The notes beneath the pieces were generated by a model. That model was not told where the DNA came from. It made no database searches and saw only the letters and a list, made by a program, of their open reading frames with translations. Position numbers and translations under genes: made by a program. From Tanypteryx hageni (lineage: Eukaryota; Arthropoda; Insecta; Odonata; Petaluridae), in the NCBI GenBank assembly GCA_028673005.1, contig CM054115.1, positions 1,488,001 to 1,552,000 of the forward strand: a stretch of DNA of 64,000 bases, given 5' to 3'. Below, in pieces: positions 42,255 through 53,202 of the stretch. Every line of letters begins with the position of its first letter. The stretch's first letter is position 1.

Positions 42255-42470
42255 GTGGTCGGTATTGATCGTATGTTCGGCTACGCTTGATTTTTCGGGT
42301 CTTCCGTATTTATATGGCGGCTTAAATGTTCTTCAAAACAGGTCGAAATGCTGCGTCTGGTTTGACCTATGTAGGCTAATTCACTGTCTGCGCGATTCAT
42401 TTTGTAAATGCCTGATTTTTCCGTACGCGATGGTTTGCCTATCGTGTTACCTAAGAGGTGTCTTGATTTT
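42255..42470 (-). pseudogene. Penelope-like element GIY-YIG endonuclease fragment
   Basis: Minus-strand frame: LLGNTIGKPSRTEKSGIYKM, then ELAYIGQTRRSISTCFEEHL. After a frame change near 42310: YGRPEKSSVAEHTINTDH. GIYK...YIGQT...R...EH is the GIY-YIG signature of PLE proteins of a family different from the two at 3.5-7.6 kb. The N-terminal RT is absent; a CA/TA microsatellite cuts it at 42470-42493. Confidence 0.75.
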
Positions 42471-42493
42471 GTGTGTGTGTATATATATATATA

Positions 42494-43266
42494 TAATTAT
42501 ATATAAACGTTCCTTACAGAGCGGGAGAAGGAGGATGTAACATATAGGAGGTTATTAATGTTTAGGCACTTCCAGATGAGCTGCAGATTCGAAATATTTT
42601 TCATAGGTGGCATTTTGTGCGAAACCGACTAAATAAAAAGAAAATCTTGAAAAAGTTCAACAATGCGGCCGCTAAAAATTCGCGATTGTTTAAACAAATT
42701 TTAAAGGTCTATGTATTTCCGAATGTGCTACGAAGATGAAATTGTTTTATCAGGTAGAATTTGTGAAAAAACGAGATAGGGATTATACAAATTTTGTTAT
42801 TTTAATTTGTTTGGCAGATAAAATTCTTAAAATTTAAACAAATAGGTAGATGTTTAGACACTACGCGGCGAGTTATGGAGCTGAAATTTTTAAATTATTT
42901 ATAGTTTAGTCGATATAAACGAATAAAAATTTCGATGTATCAATGAAATTGTTATTGCGGCCGTTAAAAATTATTTAAATTTTAACAATTGGTTTAATGT
43001 TATTTCACTTCTAAATGTGCTACAAATTTAAAATTTGGCGGAAATGTGCGGCATTATTAACCCAATGTGTAAAAAGTATAATATTCCTAAAATTGCAAAT
43101 ATTAACGATTGTTTTACTCCATTATTGTTCCATAAGGAAAAAATGAAAATAGGTCCCAAGGAGAAATCTTCCGAATTAAAGAAATATTTCCCTGAAATAT
43201 TTCTGAAAAATGAAATTTTTTCAAGGTGAGATGAAATGCCTGCAGTATACAAGCACCTTCTACTAG
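42494..43266 (+). mobile_element. Helitron-like non-autonomous element, copy H6
   Basis: The head AACGTTCCTTACAGAGCGGG is intact but the first bases are TA rather than TC. The 3' end is CTACTAG followed by T, with a decayed hairpin (GCCTGCAGTATACAAGC). Confidence 0.65.
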
Positions 43267-43387
43267 TACAAGACGAAAATCCTCTTGCTTTGTTTCAACA
43301 CTGGAACGTTACCTTTTTCGTAAGGCAGAAGTAATTAAATTTGCACATGTGAATTATAAGAACAAACATGAAAGCGCGAAAGATTAC
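43267..43387. other. Possible intron sequence flanking LRR exon B
   Basis: Minus-strand donor-like GTAATC sits at 43387-43382, directly after exon B. No further exon seen. Confidence 0.35.
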
Positions 43388-43599
43388 CAGCAAGTGAGAT
43401 TGCCAACGTCCAGGCGAGCAGGCAGTATCCACGACAACCCTCGAGTCACGTGGAGCTCGCTGGTGAGCACCAGATTGTCGTCAAGCACCCTCAACAGCTT
43501 CAGCACCCCACAACCGCAAACGAAAGGGTTCTGGTCCAAGAGGATGGTGGCGTGGCCGTACAATTTCCGGCTCTCGTAGCTAGGTCGCCTTTTCATCGA
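43388..43599 (-). CDS. LRR C-terminal-cap exon (orphan exon B)
   Basis: The minus-strand acceptor CTCCGCAG at 43600-43607 precedes the exon. The frame encodes MKRRPSYESRKLYGHATILL, DQNPFVCGCGVLKLLRVLDD and ARLDVGNLTC. NPFxCxCxxxxL is the LRRCT cap signature, with a third Cys at NLTC. If the donor GTAATC is used, a codon is split after NLTC; otherwise the frame stops at TAA (43384-43386). Start phase 0 matches the end phase of exon A at 47731. Confidence 0.65.
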
Positions 43600-43779
43600 C
43601 TGCGGAGGAACACGAAGCAAGAATTTAGAGTAAAGGAATATTATTTATATTATTTACAAAGTTAGAATATAATACGGTAGATGGCAGCACTTCGCAAAAG
43701 TGGGATTCATGGTTACCCAGGTAAGGAAAAAGTATATTTGGTGGGAAGTATACTTCTCGCAGCCCAAGAAAGTTCTAAG
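43600..43779. other. Short unassigned interval
   Basis: Upstream side (minus sense) of LRR exon B; nothing recognised. Confidence 0.35.
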
Positions 43780-44095
43780 TTGCTGGGGGTTGGATTCGTT
43801 CCATTATCCTGCTCGAGGGTTGGGTTAAGTGGTTGATGGCCGTATTTGTTCAATTTTCCTGTCCTGGGGTTGGGTTAAGTGGTTGGGGGTTTGATTCTTC
43901 CATTTTCCTGCTTCCGGGTTGGGTTAAGTGGTTGGGGTTTGGAGTTGTTCCATTTTTCTGCCCTAGGGTGGGGTTAAGTGGTTGGAGGTTGGATTATTCC
44001 ATTTTCCTGCTCCAGGGTTGGGTTAAGTGGTTGATGGTTGGATTAGATGCATTTTTCTGCCCCAGGGTTGGGTTAAGTGCTTGAGGGTTGGACTC
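43780..44095 (+). repeat. ~50-bp minisatellite, about six units
   Basis: GGGTTGGGTTAAGTGGTTG recurs near 43818, 43868, 43917, 43967, 44016 and 44066, alternating with CATTTT(C/T)CTGCC blocks. It is imperfect. An 83-codon frame across it is repeat-driven. Confidence 0.85.
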
Positions 44096-44232
44096 TGATA
44101 CTAGGGTAAAGAATTTTTAATAGGGATCCGGGATAACCCGATAGCACCAATTAAATATATTGTACGAGAAATGGAGTAAGGAAGTATCTAGGGAAAGCAC
44201 CCCTAACTCCAAACAATACAAAAGCGGCTGTT

Positions 44233-44530
44233 AAAATAATCTGATGTGCCCACCACGTGACTTTCTCCATATCCGTAATGTTTATAAAGAATCCAAATAG
44301 GTTGCATAATAATAAATATTTTAAGAAAGTGCGAGAAAATTTTAGGCTTTACAAAAAACAGAAATAAACCCAAACCATATTTCGGATATAACCACAAAGT
44401 TCCAACAATTGAGAAAAGAAAAAGGAGCGTTGCTAAGACGTCAATTGTTAACAATAGTCGTCGGTAGGTGGCGTGGTGGTGGCAGCTAAAGATATAAGAT
44501 ATCTCTTAAACAGTGCATCATATGGAAAAA
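44233..44530 (-). repeat. Dispersed repeat family R, copy 5 (partial)
   Basis: Inverted relative to copy 6 next to it. Runs from ATCTGATGTGCCCACCACGT to CATATGGAAAAAT. Confidence 0.7.
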
Positions 44531-44639
44531 TTTATGATAGACACTATAATTAAACTCAACTTATCTCCCCTTATTCACTTTAACTAGTTTCAATTTAATT
44601 TGTTATTTCGAAGATAACGTACGAAGTTTTGAACTGTTT
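44531..44639. other. Short unassigned interval
   Basis: AT-rich gap between two inverted family R copies. Confidence 0.3.
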
Positions 44640-45332
44640 TTACTTTCTCCATACGTAGTACAGGGGAAAGTATTGTTTTCATATTTCAACGGAAATACAC
44701 GTTTCGAGGTCCCCCGAACACGTTTTGACCATTTTCTCGATGATGTCTGTATGCGATAGCTTTTTATGGGTGCTCGAACTCAAAAACTACTAATAAGGTC
44801 AATGCGAAATATTATATTTGACATTTTTATAAAGATCGGAAGAAACGATTAGTTTTTGGTAAAAATCGGTCTGCCGGAAGTGGGTGTTTACTCTTGTCAC
44901 TTATCCGTTATTTCGAGATATTTGCTTTAATATTTGATAAATGTAAAAATGTGTAAGAATAAAAGTTGTAGGAAATTTAATTTTCTACGACTTTGGTTCG
45001 AAACATTTTCCCATATAATGCATTGTTTAAGAGATATCTTAAAAACTAAATTTTTTAGCTGCCACCACCACGCCACCTACCGACTACTATTGTTAACAAT
45101 TGACGCTTAGTTACGTCTTAGCAACGCTCCCTTCTCTTTTCTCAATTGTTGGAGCTTTGTGGCTATATTCAATATTAGAAGGCAATGGTTTGGGTTTTAT
45201 TTCTGCTCTTTGTTAAGTCTACAATTTTCTCGCAGTTTCTTGAAATATTTTTTGTTATGTAACCTGTTTGGTATTTATTTAGAAATATTACAGATATGGA
45301 GAAAGTCATGTGGTGGCTACGTCAGATTTTTT
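44640..45332 (+). repeat. Dispersed repeat family R, copy 6 (full length)
   Basis: TACTTTCTCCATACGTAGTA to ATATGGAGAAAGTCATGTGG and the CTACGTCAGATTTTT tail. Confidence 0.75.
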
Positions 45333-45390
45333 ATAAACAAAACAAATAATTTATCGTACCTTTAAACCGATTGTTTTCATTCGATCTCCT

Positions 45391-45660
45391 TATTACTTTC
45401 TCCATATACGGGGTATAGAGAAAGCGATGTTTTCATGAAAATACTAGAATTCGAGATTAAAACGAAATGCGTGTTTCAAGATCCCCCGAACACGTTTTGG
45501 CTATTTTCACGACGATGTCTGTGAGCGGGGTATTTTGGGCGCCCTAACTCAAAAACTCTTAATCGGATTAACGTGAAATTTTATATTTGACGTTTTTATA
45601 AAGATCGGAAGAAATAGTTAGTATTTGGTAAAAATCGATCTACCGGAAGTGGGTTTTTAT
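45391..45660 (+). repeat. Dispersed repeat family R, copy 7 (3' truncated)
   Basis: Begins TACTTTCTCCATATACGGGG and breaks off after the TACCGGAAGTGGGTTTTTA block. Confidence 0.7.
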
Positions 45661-46101
45661 TCGTTCTTTGCGCGAAGTGAACGCGTATTAGGGAGGTCGT
45701 TTCTGTCCGTCCGTCCGCAGGTTTCAACTCGGGACCGCTGGACGTATTCAAATGAAATTCGTTATTGGGGAATATTCCTGAAATCCGCCCACCGATTCCA
45801 ATTTTGGTTAAAATCGGACAATAATTACGACCACTTTGCATGAAGACCTGCATGCAGTTTTCGATGTTCCTTTGTTTCGACTCGGGCACCGCTTGGCTTA
45901 TTGAGAGGAAATTGAAAATCGGACGATAGTTACGGCTGCTTTACACGAAGACCTACATGTATTTTACAACGTGCCTCGCTTGCTTCTCGTTAAATACTCA
46001 TCTGAGCGAAAAATATTGAGAACGTTGTTAAATCCCAAAGGACGCATTTGGAAAATGTGTACTCGGACATTCCAATCTTGTTCCTCTTGTCACAACTGCT
46101 T
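45661..46101. repeat. Repeat containing GTCCGTCCGTCCGCAG
   Basis: A segment with AAATTGAAAATCGGAC / AAATCGGACAATAATTACG duplicated within it (45810-45835 and 45910-45935). It is joined directly to the truncated R copy 7. No gene. Confidence 0.4.
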
Positions 46102-47664
46102 TTACTTCCTCCATTCTTAGTATAGGGGAAAGTATTGTTAGTTTATGGTAACAATTGGCCATCCTTAAGTGGATGTTTACTCTGGTCGCTAATCCGTTAT
46201 TTTAAAACATTTTCTTTAGCATTTAACATATGTAAAACGTACTGGAATAATAGTTTTAGGGAATATAATTTTCTACAACCTTGTTCGAAACACTTCCCCA
46301 TATAATGGATTGTTTAAGAGATATCTTAAAAACGAAATTTTTTAGCTGCCACCGCCACACCACCTACCGGCGACTATTGTAAGCACATGATGCTTAGTTA
46401 CGTCTTAGTGACGCATCTTTTAATTTTTTTAGTTTGTAGGAGCTTCGTAGCTAGTACATCCAGTATCAGAAGAGTATGGTTTGAGGTTATTTCTGTTCTT
46501 TGTAAAGCCTTTAATTTTTTCTCGCAGTTCCTTAAAATATTTATTACCGTAAATACCCGCGTATAATGCGCGCTTGTTTTTCGAAATATTTGAGTCAAAA
46601 AATTAGGATGCGTGTTATGCGAGGGTACATAATCTTTCTATTTTCACTTGACCCCATATTTCCACAATTTCGGCACATTAATTACTGCCCGGGTATCCTC
46701 ATAATTTTATTGGTGATTTTTACGAAAAGTAAGATAGATAATAGTTAAAATTTATTAACTAATTCTATAAACATACATTAATTAGATATGAAAAGAATGA
46801 ATTCAGTATTTATTCATTTTAAAAGCCAAGAAATTCTTCGTCACTCGACCATTCTCCTTCGATGTTGTTATCGGAATCGTCATCTTACGCATGACGTCAC
46901 CCTACACCGGCGCCCGGCCTGGTGGTGAGGTACTGGTACTACTTACAATTAGAAACAATGGCAGCTGATGCCTTTGAGTACGCTGGGAGTTGACGCTTCT
47001 TGTACAACTAAATCAAGTTATCGTTCCCTACTTTTCTCTCAGCATTCATATGTGGTTTATTCTTGATTCTTCGAGTCTGTAGTTAATTATGGCTATTTGC
47101 TATAGTTTTCACGTGCTCCAGAGTGTTTTAATAAGGGTAAAACTGAAGGTTGGGCGAGCCCGTTCACCTCAGGCGTGACAAAAACGTATGTAAAAAACAT
47201 AGGATTATCGTCATTCCTTCATTTTATTAGCTCAAAGAATGTCATATGCCATACTATGAAATTAATATAATTCGATTTATTGTGTATATCCTAATATCAC
47301 CTTGTAAGTAAACATAGAGTATGTAACGATTGAGTTAGCTGACGTTCTTTTGGAACGTTATTCGAAAATTTCATTTCGCACTTTCGTTATGTTACCAATT
47401 AATAATACCAATAATTCGATCATTGCTTTAGACCGCGTAACACCATCTACTTTATTCTGGAACGGTAACGCTTAAAAAAAATCTGTTCGTGCTATACGCG
47501 GGTAAATAGAAAAATCATAGATTACGAGGCTGAAAACCCCCCCAGCGCCTTATACGAGGGTGCGAATTATACGCGGGTATTTACGGTGTCATGTAACCTA
47601 TTTGGAATTTTTGGAAACGTTACAGGCACGGAAAAAGTCACGTGGGGGCCGCATTAGATTTTTT
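46102..47664 (+). repeat. Dispersed repeat family R, copy 8, split by an insertion
   Basis: R sequence occupies 46102-46545 and resumes at 47588-47664 (ATGTAACCTATTTGGAATTT, then the GGAAAAAGTCACGTGG end). The TIR element at 46546-47587 sits between. Confidence 0.75.
46546..47587. mobile_element. TIR DNA element (~1.04 kb) inserted in repeat R
   Basis: Ends are ACCGTAAATACCCGCGTAT and its complement; the inverted match continues through AATNCGC. Adjacent bases TA (left) and TG (right) could be a decayed TA duplication, as in the Tc1/mariner-pogo superfamily. No transposase frame, so non-autonomous. Confidence 0.7.
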
Positions 47665-47730
47665 AAACTAAAATAAAGCTTCCCCAATATCGCGTCTGGA
47701 GAAAGTTCGAAGACCGAGCAACAGACTGAC

Positions 47731-47973
47731 CATCGAAATCGGCAGCTCCAGTCCTCTGATCTTGTTCCACCTCAGATCCACCGTGAGCGAGTGCGAACAA
47801 GGGTAGGCAAGAGCGGTGCCGTTCTTGTGGACGTACGAGGCGGCGAACAGCATCTCCTGGTACGTCAGGAACTCGAACTGGTTCAGGGTAAGGTCAAGCA
47901 GTCGCAGATTCGGCAGCTCTATCCTCCAGTCCAGGAATATGGTGCTTATGGAGTTGTTGGACAGGCGAAGTTC
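47731..47973 (-). CDS. LRR exon (orphan exon A)
   Basis: The minus-strand acceptor (CCTTCCGCAG, 47974 onward) precedes an 81-codon phase-0 exon: ELRLSNNSISTIFLDWRIEL, PNLRLLDLTLNQFEFLTYQE, an insert with YVHKNGTALAYPCSH, then LTVDLRWNKIRGLELPISM. It ends before the donor GTCAGT (47730-47725). Appended to the end of LRR gene 2 exon 1 (LLSQLE), it completes a consensus LRR (LSQLEELRLSNNSIS), so it is of exon-2 type. No exon 1 was found upstream of it on the minus strand within the window. Confidence 0.7.
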
Positions 47974-48333
47974 CTGCGGAAGGAATAATGGATCTTGTGT
48001 CTTATCCGCCCAGTTTACATTATATCACCTCACTTGTTTTTAAAAAGTTACATTGTTGTTGTTTCTATTTAAATCAATAAGATCTATACCCTTATATTAC
48101 GAATTCAAAATACACTTTCTTACAAACCTAACAACCAAAATAAAAACAAAAAACCATCAGCAAATGTGAACGTGGAAGGAAAATCAACCCAACCCAACCC
48201 AACCCTATGGAGAGTGCAAATGTGAACGCGGAGGAATTGATTTGCAAAACCCCCCATTCCCCTAAACTCCCGCATCAAGGTTTTGTTGCAGTCGATAAAG
48301 GGGACTGCCGCACCCTTAAACCCACGCATCCCA
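47974..48333. other. Unassigned DNA
   Basis: Contains an AACCCAACCC run near 48186-48204 (short, not telomeric). No gene recognised. Confidence 0.4.
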
Positions 48334-49013
48334 CTTCCAGATGAGCTGGAGATTCGACATTTTTTTCTTAGATAGGATTTTGTGCAAAACCGACTAGAAA
48401 AAGCGAAAAACTTGAAATAGTGCAACAATGCTACCGCTAAAAATTCGCAGTTGTTTAAACAAATTTTCAAGGTTTATGCATTTCCAGACGTGCTACGAAG
48501 CTGAAATTATTTTTAGAGGTAGGATTCGTAAAATAACGAAACATGGATTAAAGAAATTTTGATATTTTTATTTGGTAGGTAGTAAAAATTCTAAAAGTTT
48601 AAACAAAAAGATAACTGTTTAGACATTACGGGATGAGATAGGAAGCTGAAATTTTTAAGTTATGTACAGAGTAGTACATTTGCACGAACAAACATTTGAA
48701 TTTTTCCATAAACATATTGTGGCGGCCGTTAAAAATGTTTCAAATTTTAACAATTGGAAAAATATTATTTCACTTCTAGAAGTACTACAACTTTAGAATT
48801 TGGTAGAAATGTGAAGCATTAGTAACCCATAATGGAAAAAGTATAAATTTCTAATAATTGCAAAGTTTTGGTAATGTTTTAATATATTATTTTTATATAA
48901 GGGAAAAACGAAAATTTAGAATTAAAAAAATATTTGTAATGATGAAATATGATAAATGAATGTTTTTTTATGTTGAGATGATATGCTTGCAGAATGCAGG
49001 CACCAACTACTAG
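48334..49013 (+). mobile_element. Helitron-like element, copy H7 (5' truncated)
   Basis: Starts within CACTTCCAGATGAGCTGGAG, has the hairpin GCTTGCAGAATGCAGGC and ends CTACTAG. The next base is C instead of T. Confidence 0.6.
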
Positions 49014-49050
49014 CATGTTATATCCTCCTCCTCTATAAGAAACGACCATA
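49014..49050 (-). mobile_element. Inverted Helitron head after H7
   Basis: Minus strand reads the family's 5' block (TTTCTTATAGAGGAGG, GATATAACATG) as after H3. Confidence 0.5.
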
Positions 49051-49181
49051 TATATATATATATATATATATATCGCTGTGGACGTCCACCACCGTATGGT
49101 AAGTGTTCACTGGCTCCTTCCTATCCCTCTCAACCTCTCGTTGCATTTATTTTATCATATTATTTCTTTTTCCCTATCGTT

Positions 49182-49240
<59 letters not shown>
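49051..49240 (+). mobile_element. PLE family 2 pLTR fragment between (TA)n tracts
   Basis: 49073-49183 is nearly identical to 7472-7582, including TCGCTGTGGACGTCC and the TATGGTAAGTG donor-like site. (TA)n lies on both sides (49051-49072, 49185-49240). Confidence 0.8.
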
Positions 49241-49242
<2 letters not shown>

Positions 49243-49384
49243 AGGATACTAATGTTTAGGCACTTCCAAAAGAGTTGGAGATTCGAAATTTTTTCTAATG
49301 TAGGATTTTGTGCAAAACCGACGAGAAAAAACGAAAATCTTGAAAAATTGCAACAATGCGGCCGCTAAAAATTCGCAATTGTTT
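49241..49384 (+). mobile_element. Helitron-like element, copy H8, cut by a LINE
   Basis: GGAGGATACTAATGTTTAGG to GGCCGCTAAAAATTCGCAAT. The body is interrupted at 49384, where the LINE begins. Confidence 0.65.
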
Positions 49385-50895
49385 TATCCAATATGGCCGC
49401 CACCTTGAGATCACGCGTTTCTCGTGCTCCCGAGTTTTTTCTCTTACGGTAGTTACTTTTATATGTTTGGTGAAGATTTTAGTTTTCCTACACTCCGAAT
49501 GTGTTACTGTGTCGCCTTGTGAGTGGAATACCGGATACAACTTAAATTGTTATAGTGAAAGAAGTTTTTCGTTTCCGTGTTCCTCTGCCTGCGGATGTTT
49601 CTCCTATTCCTCGGAGAGGGGACGCTCCTTGGGGCGTTCACCGGTTAGACCCTCCGCGTGCCGATCTCTTGGTCTTCTTCTCAGCTTGGTCTTACTCGCC
49701 GGTGATGTGCAAGTGAACCCCGGTCCCACTAAAAGTGCTCATTTAAGTGTTTATTTACAGAACGTGAGGAGCTTAAAAAACAAATTAAATACTATTGACG
49801 CTCATTTTCTAGAATTGTCATCTTTCGATATAATCGCCCTCACCGAGACATGGCTTAACTCTACAATAAATGACAGTGAACTTTTGCTTGTTAAAAGCCA
49901 TCAGGTGTTCAGAAGAGATCGCAAAGGTCGCAGAGGCGGCGGTGTGCTACTAGCGATCCACCCATCCTTGTCTGCTCAAAGGAGGACTGATCTCGAAACA
50001 TGCCCTGAGCTGTTATGGTGTGAACTCTGTGTATATTTAAATGAACTAAAGTTTTTGTAGGAGTGTTTTATCGCCCTCCAGCAAGTGATATATCAGTTCT
50101 CGATGCGTGTCTTGAATCTGATTTTCGTGTTCGTTCCTTAGGTGACGTCATTCTTTTAGGTGACTTCAATCTGGCTATCGAATGGTATACACCCTACGAT
50201 GGTTTGTGTCATAATAGCAATGACGAGTTTTTCTTCCAGCATTTCATCAGTGGACTTCAACTCGGTCAATTTAATTTGCACAAAACTAGACAGTTGGCCA
50301 CCCTGGACTATATAGTGTCCTCCATTGACATTGAAACCGTTTCCCCCGGCCGAAATATTTTCGGTTCTGACCACATGTCCGTTGAAACCTCACTTCAATT
50401 TCTCCCTACGGTGAAGTCCTGCCCCTACCCCCCCGTGAAGTTAGGGTCTGGAAGAAGGCAGAGTGGGCAGCTATTAACCGTGTACTTTCTCTTTTGCCTT
50501 GGGAGTTTCTTTGTTCCAGTTCCATCGAAGAGGTGCTTGACAATTTTTACGACATCATTGGAGCAACCATCGCAGATTGGGTTCCTTCCCGGAAACTCAC
50601 GACGAGGAAGCCAGCGTGGATGTCTGGTGAAACGCATTTATGTTTGAAAAATAAACTTGCATGTTGGCGCCTTTTTAAAAAGAACCCAAATTCCGAAACC
50701 AAAAACGTCTTCAGTAACATGAGACGAAACTGTAAATAGCTTTTAAGGAGAGATTATAAGCTATATGTGGATAATGTCACTGACGGCTTAAAATCAAATT
50801 GCAAACGTTTCTGGTCCCTTATTAATTCGAGACGCCGAAAACCGCGTATACCAAATCTAATCAAACACGGAGATATTAGCGGTCTTGGTAATGAA
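49385..50895 (+). pseudogene. Non-LTR retrotransposon 5' half: 2A-like leader and AP endonuclease, decayed
   Basis: The frame to 50060 has a hydrophobic stretch ending LLSLVLLAGDVQVNPGP, then an AP endonuclease: YLQNVRSLKNK, IIALTETWLN and RRGGGVLLAI. A one-base shift in a T run near 50055 leads to VFYRPP, ILLGDFNL and FGSDHMSVE. A second shift near 50440 leads to VWKKAEWAAINRVLSL and NMRRNCK, then TAG. Catalytic residues N, E, D-x-N and SDH are all present. It is cut at 50895 by a hAT element before any RT domain. Clade CR1/L2/Jockey-like; not resolved. Confidence 0.8.
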
Positions 50896-51264
50896 TAGAC
50901 CGCGGATCTTTAGGTAAAAACCTATTTTTTTTCTGAGTAGATATCTCAGTATACAATTGTATATATACGTTTCATGAATAATTAACCCCGAAAACGTATA
51001 TTTTATAGTGCCTAAAAATGCCTATTTTGACATTAATGTCTAAAAATGCCTATTTCGACGTTAATGCTTATTTTTGTCATTTTCATGCAAAAAAAGCCTA
51101 AAAAGGGCTAATTTTCCAAAATTATCGACTATAAAAGCAGATTTTGGTATTATTCATATTTTTTAAACTGACTGTGCAATGTTCAGTCATGGGTTGGAAA
51201 TGTCCTTCGCACCACGGTCACGATCAAGTGGCGAACAGCAGCTCGGACCTGTCTCGCATTCGGC

Positions 51265-51395
51265 GGGGTTATTCTGTTTCCCAGTGTCACGTGATACGAC
51301 AATGTAACAATGCCTTTAATCTGATGTTGCGTTTATTCCTCGTTGTTACATTGTCATATCGTGCGACACGGGAAAACGAGAATAACCCCGCAGTC
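51265..51395. repeat. Imperfect palindrome upstream of hAT transposase
   Basis: Two arms of about 48 bases (GGGGTTATTCT..., TGTCACGTGATACGACAATG, and the complementary ACATTGTCATATCGTGCGAC with GAATAACCCC) around a ~30-base centre. Could form a large hairpin in the 5' leader. Confidence 0.6.
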
Positions 51396-51455
51396 CATCT
51401 CCAGACTGCAGAGGGTAAAGGTGAGAAGTGTGAACGAGAAAATTATGAAAGTGCA

Positions 51456-51566
51456 ATGCCTAAAGTATCAAGTTCGAAAGCTTATTTAATACGCCAGTGG
51501 TTACAAGAGTTCCCGTACTTCACAACGGATGGAAAAATTATCTTCTGTCAAGCATGCAACAAGGAG
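51456..51566 (+). pseudogene. hAT transposase exon 1 (BED zinc-finger half)
   Basis: ATG at 51456, 37 codons: MPKVSSSKAYLIRQWLQEFP, then TTDGKIIFCQACNKE with CxxC of a BED-type finger. Ends phase 0 at the donor GTAAGT. The intron of 262 bases ends in CTTTATAG. Confidence 0.65.
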
Positions 51567-51828
51567 GTAAGTACATTATAATGCTGGCTTGCAACGAATT
51601 ATTGGCCGTGAATTGCTTGTCATCTTTGAGGCAAAAACCATCCACATCTTTTGTTTATACGAGCCATTTTATGGTAACTATAGAAGTGGTTATTCAAAAT
51701 GTCCAGCAATTCAGCTGCGGACCTTCGTAGCTGTAAAGTAAATTTTATATTTTTGTCCCATTTCCATATTTATTAGATTATTTCCGTATTTTTAAGGTTA
51801 ATTATTTCTTCATAATTTTTCTTTATAG

Positions 51829-53202
51829 GTTTCAAGTGATAAAAAATCCCACCTAACTCAGCACATCCAAGGAGTGCTACATAAGGCAAATGTTGAACGC
51901 AAATCTAAGATGAAACAAATGCTTTTAACAAAAACTTCTGAGGGATCCAGCAAGAAGAGTCAGTTTTATGCAGATTTGTGTCACGCAATCGTGGCAGCCA
52001 ACATTCCATTCAGAACACTGGAAAATCCAACATTCAAGGAGTTCCTAGAACGATACTGCCATCAGTCGGTACCTTCCGAGTCAACGCTACGCAACAATTA
52101 CGTGCAACCCACGTACGATGACGCAATGCGCAGGATACGGGAGGACATTGGAGATTCACATATTTGGATATGGGTCGATGAAACCACTGATGCTCTTGGC
52201 AGATACATGGCCAACTTGGTTGTTGGGAAATTGGACCCAGATGCGCCATCCAGAGCCTACCTCATCTGCACGAAGCAACTTGCCAAAACAAACCAGGAAA
52301 CAATAGCACACTTCGTGAAACACGGACTGAAAGTGCTGTATCCCAAAAATCTAGACGGAGAGAAAGTGCTGCTCCTATACACAGATGCTGCATCGTACAT
52401 GGTTGCTGCCATGCAGTTGCTCAAGGTGTTCTATCCCTCCCTTGTGCATGTGACATGCCTTGCCCATGGTTTGAACCGCGTAGCAGAGCAAATAAGACTG
52501 GAATTCCCCAAAGTGAACAAATTGATCTCCACCGTGAAGAAGGTCTTCGTCAAGGCACCAACAAGAATACAGGCTTTTCGAGAAAAACTGCCCGATGTCC
52601 CTCTACCACCTGAGCCTGTGCTCACCCGCTGGGGCACATGACTGAAAGCAGCTGAATATTACAGCGAGCATATCCTTCATGTCAAGGAAGTTGTGACAAA
52701 TCTAGCCGAGGATGCTGCCTGCGTCACTTCGGCAAAAATGTTGCTAGATGATCCCTCCATTCCCAAGGATTTGGCGTATATTAGATCCCACTATACATCC
52801 CTTGTGCAGATTATTGCTGAATTAGAGGGCTCAGGAAAACCCATCTACGAAAAAACTGCTATGCTGAATGAAGTGAAACAATAAATAAAGGAAGCTCCAG
52901 GTGAAGTGGGGGAAAAAGTAAAAGCAAAACTAGAAAAGTTGCTACAAAAGAACTCAGGACTGCAGAGCCTATGTACAGCAGCAGATATACTGGCAGGAAA
53001 ATCCAGTGAAGTTGAGTGCAAAATTCCATTTCAACATGTACCCAAGTTGAAGTTCGCCCCCGTCACGTCAGTTGATGTCGAACGTTCTTTTTCTGCTTAC
53101 AAAATGATATTAACTGACAAACGCCATAGTTTTGTGGTAGAAAACTTAGAAAAGGTGCTTGTTATTTATTGTGAGGCCAATTACGGGAAATTTGTGAAAT
53201 AA
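51829..53202 (+). pseudogene. hAT transposase exon 2, two in-frame stops
   Basis: Continues VSSDKKSHLTQHIQGVLHK, giving the His pair of the BED finger. Then WIWVDETTDALGRYMANLVV (first catalytic Asp), LLLYTDAASYMVAAMQ (second Asp) with CLAHGLNRVAEQ (CxxH), LTRWGT with TGA at 52639-52641 where a Trp is expected, TAA at 52882-52884, and the dimerisation domain SVDVERSFSAYKMILTDKRH (Glu block) ending FVK. Stop codons are the only visible damage, so it is a recently inactivated copy. Confidence 0.85.

Noticed and set aside
48186..48204. Telomere-like AACCC repeat
   Set aside because: Only about four short units, not the TTAGG of arthropods, and internal to unrelated DNA.
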